Below, one piece after another: positions 21,179-31,015 of a stretch of DNA of 64,000 nucleotides. Within the stretch, counting starts at the first letter, position 1. Every line of letters begins with the position of its first letter. The notes beneath the pieces are model-generated. The model worked only from the letters and a program-made list of their open reading frames with translations. It ran no database searches and was not told the DNA's origin. Made by a program: the position numbers and the translations under genes. The stretch is from Nitrosospira multiformis (GTDB taxonomy: Bacteria > Pseudomonadota > Gammaproteobacteria > Burkholderiales > Nitrosomonadaceae): positions 1 to 64,000 of the forward strand of contig JAFKJB010000009.1 in NCBI GenBank assembly GCA_017306155.1. The letters are read 5' to 3'.

Positions 21179-21415
21179 CTAAACCGATTGCAGCAGGCGC
21201 AATACCGGTTGCAGACCTGCCCTTCCTTCATCTTCTTCCTTCTGCACTATCATATGCCACAAGTCGTTATCCGGGAAATCCAGCAGTGTTTCAAACTGCC
21301 GGATGCCCGCTTCGTCGAGCGCGGCATAATGCTTGTCCATAAAGCGCTGCAGCACGATATCCAGTTCCAGCAGTCCGCGCCGGCACCGCCAGCGGGTGCG
21401 CTCGCGTTCCTTCAT
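21179..21415 (-). CDS. sdhE: FAD assembly factor SdhE
   Basis: A 78-residue protein of the SdhE/YgfY (Sdh5) family, which promotes covalent attachment of FAD to succinate dehydrogenase. The defining RGxxE motif is present as RRGLLELD, followed by the conserved LDxxL and acidic C-terminal half (LLDFPDNDLWHMI). It sits five bases after sdhB, which supports the role. Confidence 0.92.
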   Translation of the reverse strand: MKERERTRWRCRRGLLELDIVLQRFMDKHYAALDEAGIRQFETLLDFPDNDLWHMIVQKEEDEGRAGLQPVLRLLQSV

Positions 21416-21420
21416 TGCTT

Positions 21421-22116
21421 TCAGATGGTTCTTTTAGTCATCATGGTCTTGATCCGGCCGATCGCTTCCATCGGGTTCAGGCCTTTCGGACATACATCCG
21501 TGCAGTTCATGATGGAGTGGCAGCGGAAAAGGCGGTATGGGTCTTCCAGATAATCCAGCCGCTCGGCGGTTGCCTGATCGCGGCTGTCCGCCAGAAAGCG
21601 ATACGCTTGCAGCAGCCCAGCCGGTCCCACGTATTTATCGGGATTCCACCAGAAAGAGGGGCATGCGGTAGAGCAGCACGCGCACAGAATGCATTCGTAC
21701 AGTCCATCCAGTTCCGCCCTTTCCTCGGGAGACTGGAGCCTTTCGGTTTCCGGCGGGGGGTCTTCATTGATGAGGTAGGGCTTGATCGAGTGATACTGCT
21801 TGAAGAACTGGGTCATGTCGACGATCAGATCGCGTATTACCGGCAACCCCGGCAGCGGGCGCAATTCCACCGGTTCCTTCAAGCCCTTCAGGGGGGTGAT
21901 GCATGCCAGTCCGTTACGGCCGTTGATGTTCATCGCATCCGAACCGCATACGCCTTCCCGGCAGGAACGCCGCAGGCTCAGGCTGTCGTCCACGGTTTTT
22001 ATCCGTATCAACGCATCCAGCAGCATCCTGTCCGCCGGTTCCAGCGCGATCTCGTAGTCCTGCATATAAGGCTTTTCGTCCTTGTCCGGATCGAAGCGGT
22101 AGATCGAGAATTTCAT
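21421..22116 (-). CDS. sdhB: succinate dehydrogenase iron-sulfur subunit
   Basis: A 231-residue subunit of complex II. The N-terminal ferredoxin-like domain carries the 2Fe-2S ligands in [24 protein letters not shown]-type spacing (Cys clusters around 50-75). The C-terminal domain has [16 protein letters not shown] and [17 protein letters not shown] for the 4Fe-4S and 3Fe-4S centres. It transfers electrons from SdhA to quinone at SdhC/D. The gene is 34 bases after sdhA. Confidence 0.96.
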   Translation of the reverse strand: MKFSIYRFDPDKDEKPYMQDYEIALEPADRMLLDALIRIKTVDDSLSLRRSCREGVCGSDAMNINGRNGLACITPLKGLKEPVELRPLPGLPVIRDLIVDMTQFFKQYHSIKPYLINEDPPPETERLQSPEERAELDGLYECILCACCSTACPSFWWNPDKYVGPAGLLQAYRFLADSRDQATAERLDYLEDPYRLFRCHSIMNCTDVCPKGLNPMEAIGRIKTMMTKRTI

Positions 22117-22150
22117 GGTTTGATTCCGGTTCAGCGGAAGCGATATGTTT

Positions 22151-23926
22151 TTAATAAATTCGTGCCTTGGGTGGAAAAGATTCGACCGTCAAGGGTTTCA
22201 GCCGTACCGGCTTGTAATCGAGCCGCCGGTCTTCGCTGAAATACAATGTGTGCTTCAACCACTTGTCGTCATCGCGATAGGGGAAGTCATCCCTCGCATG
22301 TGCGCCCCGGCTCTCTGTCCGGGCCCGGGCCGAGATCATCGTCGCCACGGCGACTTCGGCCAGATTATCGAGTTCCAGGGCCTCCACCCGCGCGGTATTG
22401 AATACCCGGCTTTTATCCCTGATCTCGGTGTTTCTGGCGCGCTGGGCTACTTCCGAGATTTTATCCACCCCTTGCTTGAGCAGATCCGCAAAACGGAATA
22501 CGCCGCAATGCGCCTGCATGGTTTTGCGCAGCATGTCCCCTACCTGCGACACGTTCTCGCCATCCTTTTGGGAGTCCAGCCGCGCCAGCCGCGCGAGCGC
22601 TTTGTCCGCTGCATCTCCGGGCAAATGTTTATGATGGGAATTCCTTTTCAAATCCTCGATGATCTGGTTGCCTGCAGCGCGACCGAATACGAGTATATCG
22701 AGCAGTGAATTGGTTCCAAGACGGTTGGCGCCATGCACGGATACGCACGCGCATTCACCCACCGCATAGAATCCCTGCACGACTTCCTCCGGTCCCGTTT
22801 TATAGGGCGCTACTACCTGACCATGAAAATTGGTCGGAATTCCTCCCATCATGTAATGCGCGGTGGGCACTACCGGGATGGGCTCACGGATCGGGTCTGC
22901 ATGAGCAAACTTTATGGCGATTTCACGTATGCCGGGCAGTCGCGCCTTGATGACGTCCGCACCCAGGTGATCCAGCTTTAGCAGCAGATGGTCAGCGTCC
23001 CTGCCGCATCCGCGTCCTTCCTTGATTTCCGTCGTCATTGCGCGCGAGACGACGTCGCGGCTGGCAAGATCTTTGGCATGCGGGGCATAGCGCTCCATGA
23101 AGCGCTCTCCGTCCTTGTTGAGCAGGTAGCCGCCTTCCCCGCGCACCGCCTCGCTGATAAGGATTCCTGCACCGTATACTCCCGTCGGGTGAAACTGCCA
23201 GAATTCCATGTCCTGCAATGGCACGCCCGCGCGCGCGGTCATCGCCAGGCCGTCGCCGGTATTGATGAAAGCATTCGTGCTGGCGCTGAATATCCTTGCT
23301 GCCCCACCGGTTGCAAACAGAGTCGCTCTCGCCTGCAGGATCATGACTTCGCCGGTTTCGATATCGAGCGCGGAGACGCCCAACACATCTCCCTGCTCAT
23401 CACGAATAAGATCGAGCGCCATCCATTCGACAAAAAACTGGGTATTTGCCCGCACATTGCGCTGATAGAGCGTGTGCAGCATGGCATGGCCAGTGCGGTC
23501 GGCAACGGCGCATGAGCGCGTTGCCTGGGCACCCCCGAAATTCTGCGATTGTCCCCCGAAAGGACGCTGGTAAATTTTTCCGTTTTCCAGCCGGTCGAAG
23601 GGCATGCCGTAATGTTCGAGTTCATATACCACTTCGCCTGCCTGGCGGCACATGAATTCGATCGCATCCTGGTCGCCGAGATAATCGGAACCTTTGACCG
23701 TATCGTACATGTGCCAGTGCCAGTTGTCTTCGGTGACATTTCCGAGGGCTGCGGCAATACCGCCCTGGGCGGCCACCGTATGAGAACGGGTAGGGAAAAC
23801 CTTGGACAGTACGGCTACCTTGAGCCCCGCTTCCGACAATTGCAGCGCTGCGCGCATTCCGCCGCCGCCTGCTCCGACGATGACCGCATCGAATTTTCGC
23901 CGCGCTATTGTCACGCTACCCTTCAC
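22151..23926 (-). CDS. sdhA: succinate dehydrogenase flavoprotein subunit
   Basis: A 591-residue flavoprotein oxidising succinate. FAD-binding [19 protein letters not shown] is at the N-terminus. The flavinylation loop [16 protein letters not shown] contains the His that is covalently linked to FAD, and the active-site region [21 protein letters not shown] is present. The start is a GTG, either at 23926 (overlapping the sdhD stop by eleven bases) or at 23914; AAGGGT just upstream of 23914 makes the shorter form possible. Confidence 0.95.
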   Translation of the reverse strand: MKGSVTIARRKFDAVIVGAGGGGMRAALQLSEAGLKVAVLSKVFPTRSHTVAAQGGIAAALGNVTEDNWHWHMYDTVKGSDYLGDQDAIEFMCRQAGEVVYELEHYGMPFDRLENGKIYQRPFGGQSQNFGGAQATRSCAVADRTGHAMLHTLYQRNVRANTQFFVEWMALDLIRDEQGDVLGVSALDIETGEVMILQARATLFATGGAARIFSASTNAFINTGDGLAMTARAGVPLQDMEFWQFHPTGVYGAGILISEAVRGEGGYLLNKDGERFMERYAPHAKDLASRDVVSRAMTTEIKEGRGCGRDADHLLLKLDHLGADVIKARLPGIREIAIKFAHADPIREPIPVVPTAHYMMGGIPTNFHGQVVAPYKTGPEEVVQGFYAVGECACVSVHGANRLGTNSLLDILVFGRAAGNQIIEDLKRNSHHKHLPGDAADKALARLARLDSQKDGENVSQVGDMLRKTMQAHCGVFRFADLLKQGVDKISEVAQRARNTEIRDKSRVFNTARVEALELDNLAEVAVATMISARARTESRGAHARDDFPYRDDDKWLKHTLYFSEDRRLDYKPVRLKPLTVESFPPKARIY

Positions 23927-24278
23927 TTATCCAGAGAATTTCCACGGACCAGATGGCATAAGACAGCAGTGACAGTATGACCAGTATTTCCAGAATGAAG
24001 CGAATACCGGCAGCATGAACGTAATCCATCAGTATGTTGCGCATTCCAACCCATGCGTGCCAGAAGAGGCTCAGAAGAAACAGGAAGGATGCTACCCGCA
24101 TCCACTGGTTATCAAACAGCGCCTTGAAGGACGCATAGTCCTGCGGGGGGGAAACCAGCAGCACCCCCGTCAGCATCAGGGTATAGATGACCATTACCGC
24201 GGCGGTGACGCGTTGCGCCAGCCAGTCGCGAAGACCATAATGTGCCCCGGTTACCACCCGCACTGGATGTTTTGCCAT
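23916..24278 (-). CDS. sdhD: succinate dehydrogenase membrane anchor subunit
   Basis: A 120-residue protein with three hydrophobic segments (about 26-46, 58-80, 92-115). The family pattern GLRDWLAQRVTAAVMVIY leads into helix 1, and the heme/quinone-side HAWVGMRNILMDYVH segment is present. It anchors SdhAB to the inner membrane with SdhC. The ATG has AAGGAT immediately upstream, and the gene is 4 bases after sdhC. Confidence 0.93.
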   Translation of the reverse strand: MAKHPVRVVTGAHYGLRDWLAQRVTAAVMVIYTLMLTGVLLVSPPQDYASFKALFDNQWMRVASFLFLLSLFWHAWVGMRNILMDYVHAAGIRFILEILVILSLLSYAIWSVEILWISEG

Positions 24279-24282
24279 ATCC

Positions 24283-24660
24283 TTACCATATCACAGTGCC
24301 GGCCAACAAGGTGAGAACGATTCCCGCTCCCACAACCACTTTACTGCTCAGGCGCGCCTGTTCAAGTTTTGCGCCGTAATGCAGGTCCAGCGCAAGATAA
24401 CGGATTCCGGCACAGAGATGATGCACGAAGAACCAGAGCGCCAGTATCAGTCCAAGCTTTGCCGCCGGATTGTTCAGGAAGGATTGAAGCCGGGTGTAGC
24501 CTTCCGGAGAACCCAGCGCCCTATCGAGACCGCAAAGGACGAGAGGAATACCGGGAAAGAACAGCAGTGCTCCGCTGATGCGATGCAGGATCGATATCAC
24601 TGCGGGCAGAGGCTGCCGGATTTTCAGCAGATCAAGATATTTGGGGCGCTTTTTTGGCAA
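24283..24660 (-). CDS. sdhC: succinate dehydrogenase cytochrome b556 subunit
   Basis: A 125-residue, three-helix membrane subunit. The signature SILHRISGALLFF lies near residues 24-36, and the heme-ligand helix contains HHLCAGIRYLALD. It starts at a TTG (24660); an in-frame stop lies 18 codons upstream and no ATG or GTG lies between, so TTG is the only reasonable start. It is the first gene of the sdhCDAB-sdhE-gltA-odhA-odhB-lpdA run, whose promoter should lie in the 409-base region shared with mdh. Confidence 0.92.
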   Translation of the reverse strand: MPKKRPKYLDLLKIRQPLPAVISILHRISGALLFFPGIPLVLCGLDRALGSPEGYTRLQSFLNNPAAKLGLILALWFFVHHLCAGIRYLALDLHYGAKLEQARLSSKVVVGAGIVLTLLAGTVIW

Positions 24661-24847
24661 TTTCGATTCCGCTGTCGTCGCCGTTGTTATTGTTACCGGA
24701 AGTGATCACGTTGAGGCTGCGATCAAGTTTAGACCGTTATTGCAGGGGATACAACCACGCGAGCCATCAAGGAGCATACCGCGCTTTCCGCTTTCCTGCC
24801 TTCGCGGAAGATACTTCGAATGTTGAACCGAAATCGGCAAACTGAAA

Positions 24848-24877
24848 TTGACAACACAGGGGGAATGTTTTTATAGT
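24848..24877 (+). promoter_or_regulatory. sigma-70-type promoter for mdh-prpB-prpC
   Basis: TTGACA at 24848-24853 and TATAGT at 24872-24877 are separated by 18 bases, close to the sigma-70 consensus. Transcription would start near 24884, leaving a 5' leader of about 185 bases before mdh. The surrounding sdhC-mdh gap (24661-25069) otherwise holds a short leader reading frame at 25023 and no larger gene. Confidence 0.65.
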
Positions 24878-25022
24878 CCCCGTTTCTTTGCTCCTGTTCA
24901 ATGTGCCTGGAGCAGATTGTAGGAGAAATTCCCGAAGCATTGCCCGCCCAGCTATTGGTCCGAGAGGCGCGGTCATCATCCGCTCCTTGTCGGGTCCGGC
25001 TCATTACAGCCTGAAGGACGCA

Positions 25023-25073
25023 ATGGAAAATTACTACCCGGTAGTATATCTACAGGAGCATAAGAAAAAATGA
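25023..25073 (+). CDS. possible 16-residue leader peptide overlapping mdh
   Basis: An ATG at 25023 preceded by AAGGA (25014-25018) opens a 16-codon frame reading [16 protein letters not shown]. Its TGA stop overlaps the mdh start as ATGA. The same frame stays open back to a TTG at 24888. The overlap and the ribosome site suggest translational coupling or an attenuating leader, but so short a frame can occur by chance. mdh has its own AGGAG at about 25053. Confidence 0.3.
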   Translation: MENYYPVVYLQEHKKK

Positions 25074-26053
25074 AGACTCCCGTTCGTGTCGCCATAACTG
25101 GCGCCGCCGGCCAGATCGCTTACAGCCTGTTGTTTCGTATCGCGGCGGGCGACATGCTTGGCGGGGATCAGCCTGTCATTCTGCAATTGCTCGATATTCC
25201 ACAATCGTTGCCTTCCCTGAAAGGCGTTGTCATGGAACTGGACGACTGTGCGTTTCCATTACTGAAGCGCGTCACAGTTACCGACGACCCTGAAACGGCT
25301 TTTCGAGACACGAATATCGCCATTCTGGTGGGCGCCCGCCCGCGCACCAAGGGTATGGAACGCAAGGATCTGCTGGAGGCAAACGGCACAATATTCCGTG
25401 CGCAGGGGAGGGCGCTCGACGAGGTTGCCCGGCGCGATGTGAAAGTCCTGGTGGTGGGGAATCCTGCCAATACCAATGCCTATATCACGATGAAAAATGC
25501 GCCTGGCCTGAAGCCGGCCAATTTCTCGTCGATGATGCGGCTGGATCATAACCGCGCCATGTTCCAGCTTGCTGCCAAGGTCGGCCAACCGGTTTCCAGC
25601 GTGAGAAAGATGATCGTATGGGGCAATCACTCCTCAGCCCAGTATCCCGATTTGAGTCATGCCGAGGTTGATGGCCGGAATGCCGCCGACCTCGTGAATG
25701 ACGTGACATGGGTGGAAAACGGTTTCATTCCTGTAATACAGAAGCGCGGCATGGAGGTGATCGAAGCGCGCGGCTCTTCGAGTGCGGCCAGCGCGGCCAA
25801 TGCCGCAATCTGCCACATGCGCGACTGGGTTTCCGGCACTCCTGAAGGTGACTGGGTGTCCATGGGTATTCCTTCGGATGGAAGCTACGGCATTCCGGAA
25901 GGCGTTATCTATGGCTATCCCGTGACCTGTCAGGGCGGCGAGTGCAGGATCGTGCCCGGCCTGGAAATAAGCGATTTCAGCAGGATGAAGATGCAGGCAA
26001 GCTATCGGGAATTAATGGGAGAGCGCGAGTCGATAAAGCATCTGCTTGGATAA
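25070..26053 (+). CDS. mdh: malate dehydrogenase
   Basis: A 327-residue NAD-dependent enzyme of the cytosolic/plant-like malate dehydrogenase branch. NAD-binding [18 protein letters not shown], the catalytic-loop [20 protein letters not shown], the substrate region [11 protein letters not shown] with MRLDHNRA, and the catalytic [12 protein letters not shown] are all visible. It closes the TCA cycle with the divergently transcribed sdh-gltA-odh genes. prpB follows 33 bases later. Confidence 0.95.
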   Translation: MKTPVRVAITGAAGQIAYSLLFRIAAGDMLGGDQPVILQLLDIPQSLPSLKGVVMELDDCAFPLLKRVTVTDDPETAFRDTNIAILVGARPRTKGMERKDLLEANGTIFRAQGRALDEVARRDVKVLVVGNPANTNAYITMKNAPGLKPANFSSMMRLDHNRAMFQLAAKVGQPVSSVRKMIVWGNHSSAQYPDLSHAEVDGRNAADLVNDVTWVENGFIPVIQKRGMEVIEARGSSSAASAANAAICHMRDWVSGTPEGDWVSMGIPSDGSYGIPEGVIYGYPVTCQGGECRIVPGLEISDFSRMKMQASYRELMGERESIKHLLG

Positions 26054-26086
26054 GGCTGCATTCTCGCCCCCGTTTCTCCTCTTTTC

Positions 26087-26986
26087 ATGCCCGCTTCCGC
26101 CGGTTCCCGTTTTCGCGCAGCACTTGACGCGGAAAAGCCCCTCCAGATCGCGGGCTGCATCAATGCATATGCCGCTCGCATGGCGGAGCGTACCGGTTTC
26201 AAGGCGCTTTATCTCTCGGGCGGGGGGGTGGCTGCGGCATCCCTCGGAGTCCCCGATCTTGCCATTTCCACCCTTGATGATGTGCTGGTCGATGTGCGGC
26301 GCATCACCGACATCACCGACCTGCCGTTGCTGGTGGACGCGGATACCGGTTTTGGCGGCGTTCTCAATATCGGCCGTACTGTAAAATCATTGATAAAAGC
26401 CGGAGCAGGCGCGCTTCATATTGAAGATCAGGTGCAGGTCAAGCGCTGCGGTCACCTTCCAGGCAAGGCTGTGGTCAGTGAAATGGAGATGGTGGAACGG
26501 ATTGGCGCCGTGGTGGATGCAAGAACCGATCCCGCTTTCGTCATCATGGCGCGTACCGATGCGCTCGCGGTGGAGGGGCTGCAAGCTGCCATCGATCGGG
26601 CCTGCGCTTACGTGGAGGCGGGCGCCGACATGATCTTTCCCGAGGCCGTGCCTGATCTGGAAACCTACCGGCGGTTTGCGGCAGCAGTCGAGGTGCCCAT
26701 CCTGGCCAACATCACGGAATTCGGTGCAACGCCCCTTTACACAGTCGGGGAATTGGCCCGGGCCGAGGTTTCCCTGGTGCTTTATCCGCTTTCCGCATTT
26801 CGCGCCATGAGCGCTGCGGCGTTGAATGTATATCGAACAATACGCGCGGAAGGCTCGCAAAAAAGCGCGCTTCCGAGCATGCAGACGCGCGCCGAGCTGT
26901 ATGAATTTCTCGACTACCCTGCCTATGACGAGAAACTGAACCTTCTGTTCAAGCCCGAAAAACCGGAAGAATCTGAAAATGAATGA
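26087..26986 (+). CDS. prpB: methylisocitrate lyase
   Basis: A 299-residue member of the isocitrate lyase/PEP mutase superfamily that splits 2-methylisocitrate into pyruvate and succinate. The Mg-binding DADTGFGG motif and the catalytic-cysteine loop KRCGHLPGK are present. The substrate-size motif and the tail [11 protein letters not shown] match PrpB rather than isocitrate lyase. It overlaps the prpC start by four bases. Confidence 0.93.
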   Translation: MPASAGSRFRAALDAEKPLQIAGCINAYAARMAERTGFKALYLSGGGVAAASLGVPDLAISTLDDVLVDVRRITDITDLPLLVDADTGFGGVLNIGRTVKSLIKAGAGALHIEDQVQVKRCGHLPGKAVVSEMEMVERIGAVVDARTDPAFVIMARTDALAVEGLQAAIDRACAYVEAGADMIFPEAVPDLETYRRFAAAVEVPILANITEFGATPLYTVGELARAEVSLVLYPLSAFRAMSAAALNVYRTIRAEGSQKSALPSMQTRAELYEFLDYPAYDEKLNLLFKPEKPEESENE

Positions 26987-28161
26987 ACCTGATGATGAAT
27001 AAACCTGATGGAAGCACTGTGAGCACTGCGCTGAAGGCGAAGAAGTCTGTCGTGTTGTCCGGTGTGCGGGCCGGCAATACGGCCATTTGCAGCGTCGGGC
27101 GAACAGGGAGCGATCTGCATTATCGCGGCTATGACATTCTGGATATCGCGGAAAGCAGCGAATTTGAAGAAATTGCCTACTTGCTGATATACGAAAAGTT
27201 GCCGACGGCGGATGAGCTCGCTGCCTACAAGGAGAAACTGAAAAAGCTGCGCGATCTGCCTGCCAGGATAAAAACCCTGCTGGAGACGCTGCCGGCAAGC
27301 GCTCATCCCATGGATGTGCTGCGCACCGGCGTTTCCGCGCTGGGTACAGTGCTGCCGGAAGCAGAGATATATACAGTGGAGGGTGCCAGGGATATTGCAG
27401 ACCGCCTGCTGGCCTCGATGGGCTCCATGCTGCTGTACTGGTATCACTATTCGCATCACGACCGCCGCATCGAACTGGAGTCAGATGACGATTCCATCGG
27501 TGGTCATTTTTTGCACCTGCTGCACGGCAAGCCACCCCCCGAATCCTGGGTAAAGGCAATGCATACCTCCCTGATCCTGTATGCCGAGCATGAGTTCAAC
27601 GCATCCACCTTTACCGCCCGGGTGATCGCAGGGACGGACTCGGATTTCTATTCCGCCATAACTGGTGCTATCGGCGCTCTGCGCGGCCGCAAGCACGGAG
27701 GTGCCAACGAGGTTGCATTTGACATCCAGACACGCTACCGCAGCCCGGATGAAGCCGAGGCAGACATCCGCCGCCGGGTGGCGAACAAGGAGATCATCAC
27801 CGGTTTCGGCCATCCCGTCTATACCGCTGGCGATCCGCGCAACCGGGTAATCCGCGAAGTGGCAAGAAAGCTCTCGGCCGAGGCGGGGGACATGCAGATG
27901 TTCAACGTGGCCGAGCGGTTGGAAACGGCGATGTGGAGCATCAAGAAAATGTTCCCCAACCTGGACTGGTACTCCGCCGTGGGCTATCACATGATGGGCA
28001 TTCCCACGGCCATGTTCACCCCGTTGTTTGCGATTGCCCGCACCAGCGGCTGGGCCGCGCACATCATCGAGCAGCGGATAGACGGAAAGATTATCCGCCC
28101 TTCGGCGAATTACATCGGGCCGGAAGAGCGGGAGTTTGTGCCGATTGAGGCGCGTAGATAG
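26983..28161 (+). CDS. prpC: 2-methylcitrate synthase
   Basis: A 392-residue citrate-synthase-fold enzyme condensing propionyl-CoA with oxaloacetate. Catalytic blocks are [28 protein letters not shown] and [13 protein letters not shown]. It is shorter than the GltA in this window, lacking the N-terminal beta-domain, as PrpC proteins do. It starts at ATG 26983, overlapping prpB by 4 bases; a second ATG at 26992 is possible. The expected next gene, prpD, is displaced to 34561 by the island. Confidence 0.92.
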   Translation: MNLMMNKPDGSTVSTALKAKKSVVLSGVRAGNTAICSVGRTGSDLHYRGYDILDIAESSEFEEIAYLLIYEKLPTADELAAYKEKLKKLRDLPARIKTLLETLPASAHPMDVLRTGVSALGTVLPEAEIYTVEGARDIADRLLASMGSMLLYWYHYSHHDRRIELESDDDSIGGHFLHLLHGKPPPESWVKAMHTSLILYAEHEFNASTFTARVIAGTDSDFYSAITGAIGALRGRKHGGANEVAFDIQTRYRSPDEAEADIRRRVANKEIITGFGHPVYTAGDPRNRVIREVARKLSAEAGDMQMFNVAERLETAMWSIKKMFPNLDWYSAVGYHMMGIPTAMFTPLFAIARTSGWAAHIIEQRIDGKIIRPSANYIGPEEREFVPIEARR

Positions 28162-28251
28162 TCGAGAGCATCGACGAACTCGAAGAAGCATGTTTCGAGT
28201 CAGGGCAGCAATCACGTAGCTCCAAGAGTTACTTACAACGGTATATTTTTA

Positions 28252-30057
28252 CTATCTCATCAAAAGAGGGGTTAAGCCAAAGATATTTCTTAAAAAATTC
28301 CCCAGCTCAAGAAGATCATTAGGCCTGTTTGATAATAGCCAGGACACAATTCGAGGGGTGTCACGAGTTTTTTTGAATTCATGGCGAGCTTCTGAAAGTT
28401 CAGAGAAAATTTCCCCTAAAACCCTTGCTCCGTTCAGCGTAGGGGCGGATGAATGAGTTTTGATGGTTTTGTTGAGTGTATCCTTAACTTGCTCAATGCT
28501 AATCTGTTCTCCGAACTCACTCAGCACCTCAGTAATGGCTTCAGGAATTAGTAAATAGCTCTCCAGCATCGGGTGCTCCAAAAATCTCAGGAGCCCATTT
28601 GTGGTGGTTTCAAGGCGCGAACACTCTAATGGCTCACGCGCTTCACCGTCCAACAAAATCGCAACCATTGGAGGCACAAGAGCTGATGATTCAGTGAGAC
28701 GCTTATATAGTTTTACGACTTCTGTTGGATCAACGCCTTTCTTTTCGAAAGTGCCAGTGTGCTCTACCCGTAATACAGCGGTTCCGGCCGAGATTTCTGG
28801 ACAAAAGGCTCGCAAGAGCTCAGGCATTACGATTTCTTCTGTTTGACCTTCCACCCAAAGCACTCGATCTCTTCCATGTAGATCAGTCATTCGGATTCCG
28901 AGTTCTGCCAAATCTGTACGAAGAGAAGTAATGTCTTTACCATTGACTTGCTTGATGGTGGTGGACGCGCCGTCAAAGTCAAACAATGTGATCAGACTCG
29001 GATTCACTGCGGTTAATACATCAGCAGAGTGAGCGGTAAGGATAAACTGATGCTGTTTTCCTTCAGTTGATAGGATTTGGAGCAGTTCACGTAATGCTCG
29101 CGGATGTAAAAATGAATTCGGTTCATCGATTGCAATCACTTGCGGGTATCTGGATGTCAAAACAACATACAGTATCGCGATGACGTTCCCAATACCGGTG
29201 CCCATATCAGCCAAGGGCAGTGCAAGGTCCTCACGACGTGCGTCTGGCGGTAACGGCAGGCACTTTAATTCAAAACCTCCGCCAAGTGGAGGTGCCTGAA
29301 TCCATTTCACATCAGGAAAGACTCGATTTACCCATTTACACAAAATATGATGACCGTGAGCATCATTTGACTGAAGGTGATTAATACAGTATGGGAGATT
29401 TGTGGCTTCACGGTCGAGTTGTATGACGCCGTTAGTTTCCGAACTTGGATTGCATCTTCCTGCTGGCCTCCGGTGAGCCGAAAATCTATAAATATATTTG
29501 CGAAATTGTTCACGAAGACCTTGCAGATTATTTCCAACGTTCGCTATTCCAATTTGTCCCATGAGGGAATTATCTTTTTTATAAAGGCTCAATGAAAGCA
29601 GATCGCTTGTGCTTCTTCGGAACCGCGGAGACTGCCCTAGACAACTTTCAATAACACCGGCTTCACTTCCTTCGATGGATTCCAGGGTTATTCCTATAAG
29701 AGGCTGGGAAAGCAAACGGTCAATTACCTTCGCCACAGGGGGAGCACTAGGTTTGACATCGGTGGTAACTGGAAACGGTATTACGATAGTTCTCATTATC
29801 CGCTGCCATTCGTGAAGATCGGTATCTAATTTGATCGCAAACCGGGAGGTGTCGGCGGGATTTGCACCATATTCCAGCAGATTTTTAGAAGAACGATGAG
29901 GTGAGTTCATCCCCAATTCCAAGTCCAGCGCTTGAAGCATGGAAGTCTTGCCTGAATTGTTCGCTCCCACAAACAGGTTAAATCCATGCGCAAGCATTGC
30001 TACTTGTGGTTTCCAAAAGCACTTATAGTTTTCAATTTCAATAGATTTCAGATGCAT
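28252..30057 (-). CDS. OLD-family ATP-dependent nuclease (ABC ATPase + TOPRIM)
   Basis: A 601-residue protein. It has an SMC/RecF-like ATPase: the N-terminal LKSIEIENYKCF strand, Walker A GANNSGKTS at 31-39, Walker B VIAIDEPNSFLHPRA, and the H-loop FILTAHSADVL. A C-terminal TOPRIM domain follows with VLWVEGQTEE and LLDGEAREP as acidic motifs. This is the class 1 OLD/GajA-like architecture. Members include phage P2 Old and the Gabija nuclease, which act in phage defence. No helicase (GajB), HNH (PtuB) or other partner gene is adjacent, so a stand-alone OLD-type system is the best reading. The gene is AT-richer than its neighbours and lies on the opposite strand to the prp genes it separates. 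Confidence 0.85.
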   Translation of the reverse strand: MHLKSIEIENYKCFWKPQVAMLAHGFNLFVGANNSGKTSMLQALDLELGMNSPHRSSKNLLEYGANPADTSRFAIKLDTDLHEWQRIMRTIVIPFPVTTDVKPSAPPVAKVIDRLLSQPLIGITLESIEGSEAGVIESCLGQSPRFRRSTSDLLSLSLYKKDNSLMGQIGIANVGNNLQGLREQFRKYIYRFSAHRRPAGRCNPSSETNGVIQLDREATNLPYCINHLQSNDAHGHHILCKWVNRVFPDVKWIQAPPLGGGFELKCLPLPPDARREDLALPLADMGTGIGNVIAILYVVLTSRYPQVIAIDEPNSFLHPRALRELLQILSTEGKQHQFILTAHSADVLTAVNPSLITLFDFDGASTTIKQVNGKDITSLRTDLAELGIRMTDLHGRDRVLWVEGQTEEIVMPELLRAFCPEISAGTAVLRVEHTGTFEKKGVDPTEVVKLYKRLTESSALVPPMVAILLDGEAREPLECSRLETTTNGLLRFLEHPMLESYLLIPEAITEVLSEFGEQISIEQVKDTLNKTIKTHSSAPTLNGARVLGEIFSELSEARHEFKKTRDTPRIVSWLLSNRPNDLLELGNFLRNIFGLTPLLMR

Positions 30058-30372
30058 AATTTGTTTTTAACTTGCAAATCTCAAAATAAGCCAAAATTAA
30101 TCATCATATTTTCTTCTGTTTTGACACGTTGAATACCATTTCTCCCTTTTTGGATAATCGAATTTATGCAAATTGCTCCTCAATTTGTATATTATTTAAT
30201 TTATAGTGCTATCCCTTGAGAGGGTTTTATACAGATTTTCGGGGATTTGTCCCATCGAGAGAAGAATGATGAAGCGTTGTTCTTGCTGCATAAAATACAA
30301 TCGGAATCCCGGATCGTGATCAATACAGGGTTCCGAGATGCCTAGCCAACTGCATCGAGCCGGGTACGATTC
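30058..30372. other. AT-rich intergenic stretch, no gene seen
   Basis: A 315-base gap upstream of the OLD-family gene and downstream of the antitoxin gene. The part 30060-30230 is strikingly AT-rich compared with the window and probably holds the OLD gene promoter; I cannot fix its position. 30240-30372 has more usual composition and no convincing reading frame or structure. Confidence 0.6.
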
Positions 30373-30657
30373 TCAAACCGTAACGTGCAGCTTCAACCCC
30401 AGTGCCTTTACTACTTTCAGAACGGTAGCGAATTCCGGATTGCCTTCGCCGGAAAGTGCCTTATAAAGTCCTTCGCGGCTAATGCCCGTATCTCGGGCCA
30501 CCTGGCTCATACCTTTGGCGCGTGCAATATCGCCTAATGCCGCTGTAATAAGTGCGGGATCTCCTTCTTCAAGGCAGGCTTCAAAATATAACGCCATGTC
30601 CTCATCGGTTTTCAGGTGCTCCACTACATCCCATTTACGTAATTTACCGGTACTCAT
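30373..30657 (-). CDS. HigA-type addiction-module antitoxin
   Basis: A 94-residue helix-turn-helix protein of the putative addiction module antidote family. The HTH region is GMSQVARDTGISREGLYKALS, and the C-terminal NPEFATVLKVVKALGLKLHV is typical. It binds its own promoter and neutralises the toxin encoded just upstream. Its start overlaps the toxin stop as ATGA, giving the toxin-first order of HigBA-like pairs. Confidence 0.88.
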   Translation of the reverse strand: MSTGKLRKWDVVEHLKTDEDMALYFEACLEEGDPALITAALGDIARAKGMSQVARDTGISREGLYKALSGEGNPEFATVLKVVKALGLKLHVTV

Positions 30658-30956
30658 ATCGTCCCTTTCAGTTCATCCGCCAATTGCAGTGCAACTTTTA
30701 TATCTTGCATCTGAGTGGATTTATCGCCACCTGCCAACAGGATGAATGTTTGCTGTCCGCGCCGCGTCAGGTACAGCCGATAACCAGGACCATAGTGAAT
30801 TCGCATTTCCAATACTCCTCCACCTATGAGCTTACAGTCACCAAAATTTCCCAGCTCAGCACGGCGTAATCTGGCATTGATTCTTGCCTTTGCCTGAATA
30901 TCATGTAAGCGGGTAAACCAGTCAGCGTAGATTTCCGTTTCAATAAGCTGGTTCAT
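30654..30956 (-). CDS. RelE/ParE-superfamily (HigB-type) toxin
   Basis: About 100 residues from ATG 30956; the frame continues to ATG 31004, but family alignment should begin at the NQLIETEIYADWFTRL segment. Core signatures are RINARLRRAELGNFGDCK, LEMRIHYGPGYRLYLTRRG and the C-terminal LLAGGDKSTQ. Relatives are ribosome-dependent mRNA interferases or gyrase poisons; which applies here is not visible. It is paired with the downstream antitoxin. The pair looks intact. Confidence 0.87.
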   Translation of the reverse strand: MNQLIETEIYADWFTRLHDIQAKARINARLRRAELGNFGDCKLIGGGVLEMRIHYGPGYRLYLTRRGQQTFILLAGGDKSTQMQDIKVALQLADELKGTI

Positions 30957-31015
30957 GCCTGATCGTAATCCATGGTTCACAGGATTGCAAGATAAATGGA
31001 GCACATTAAGTTTGA

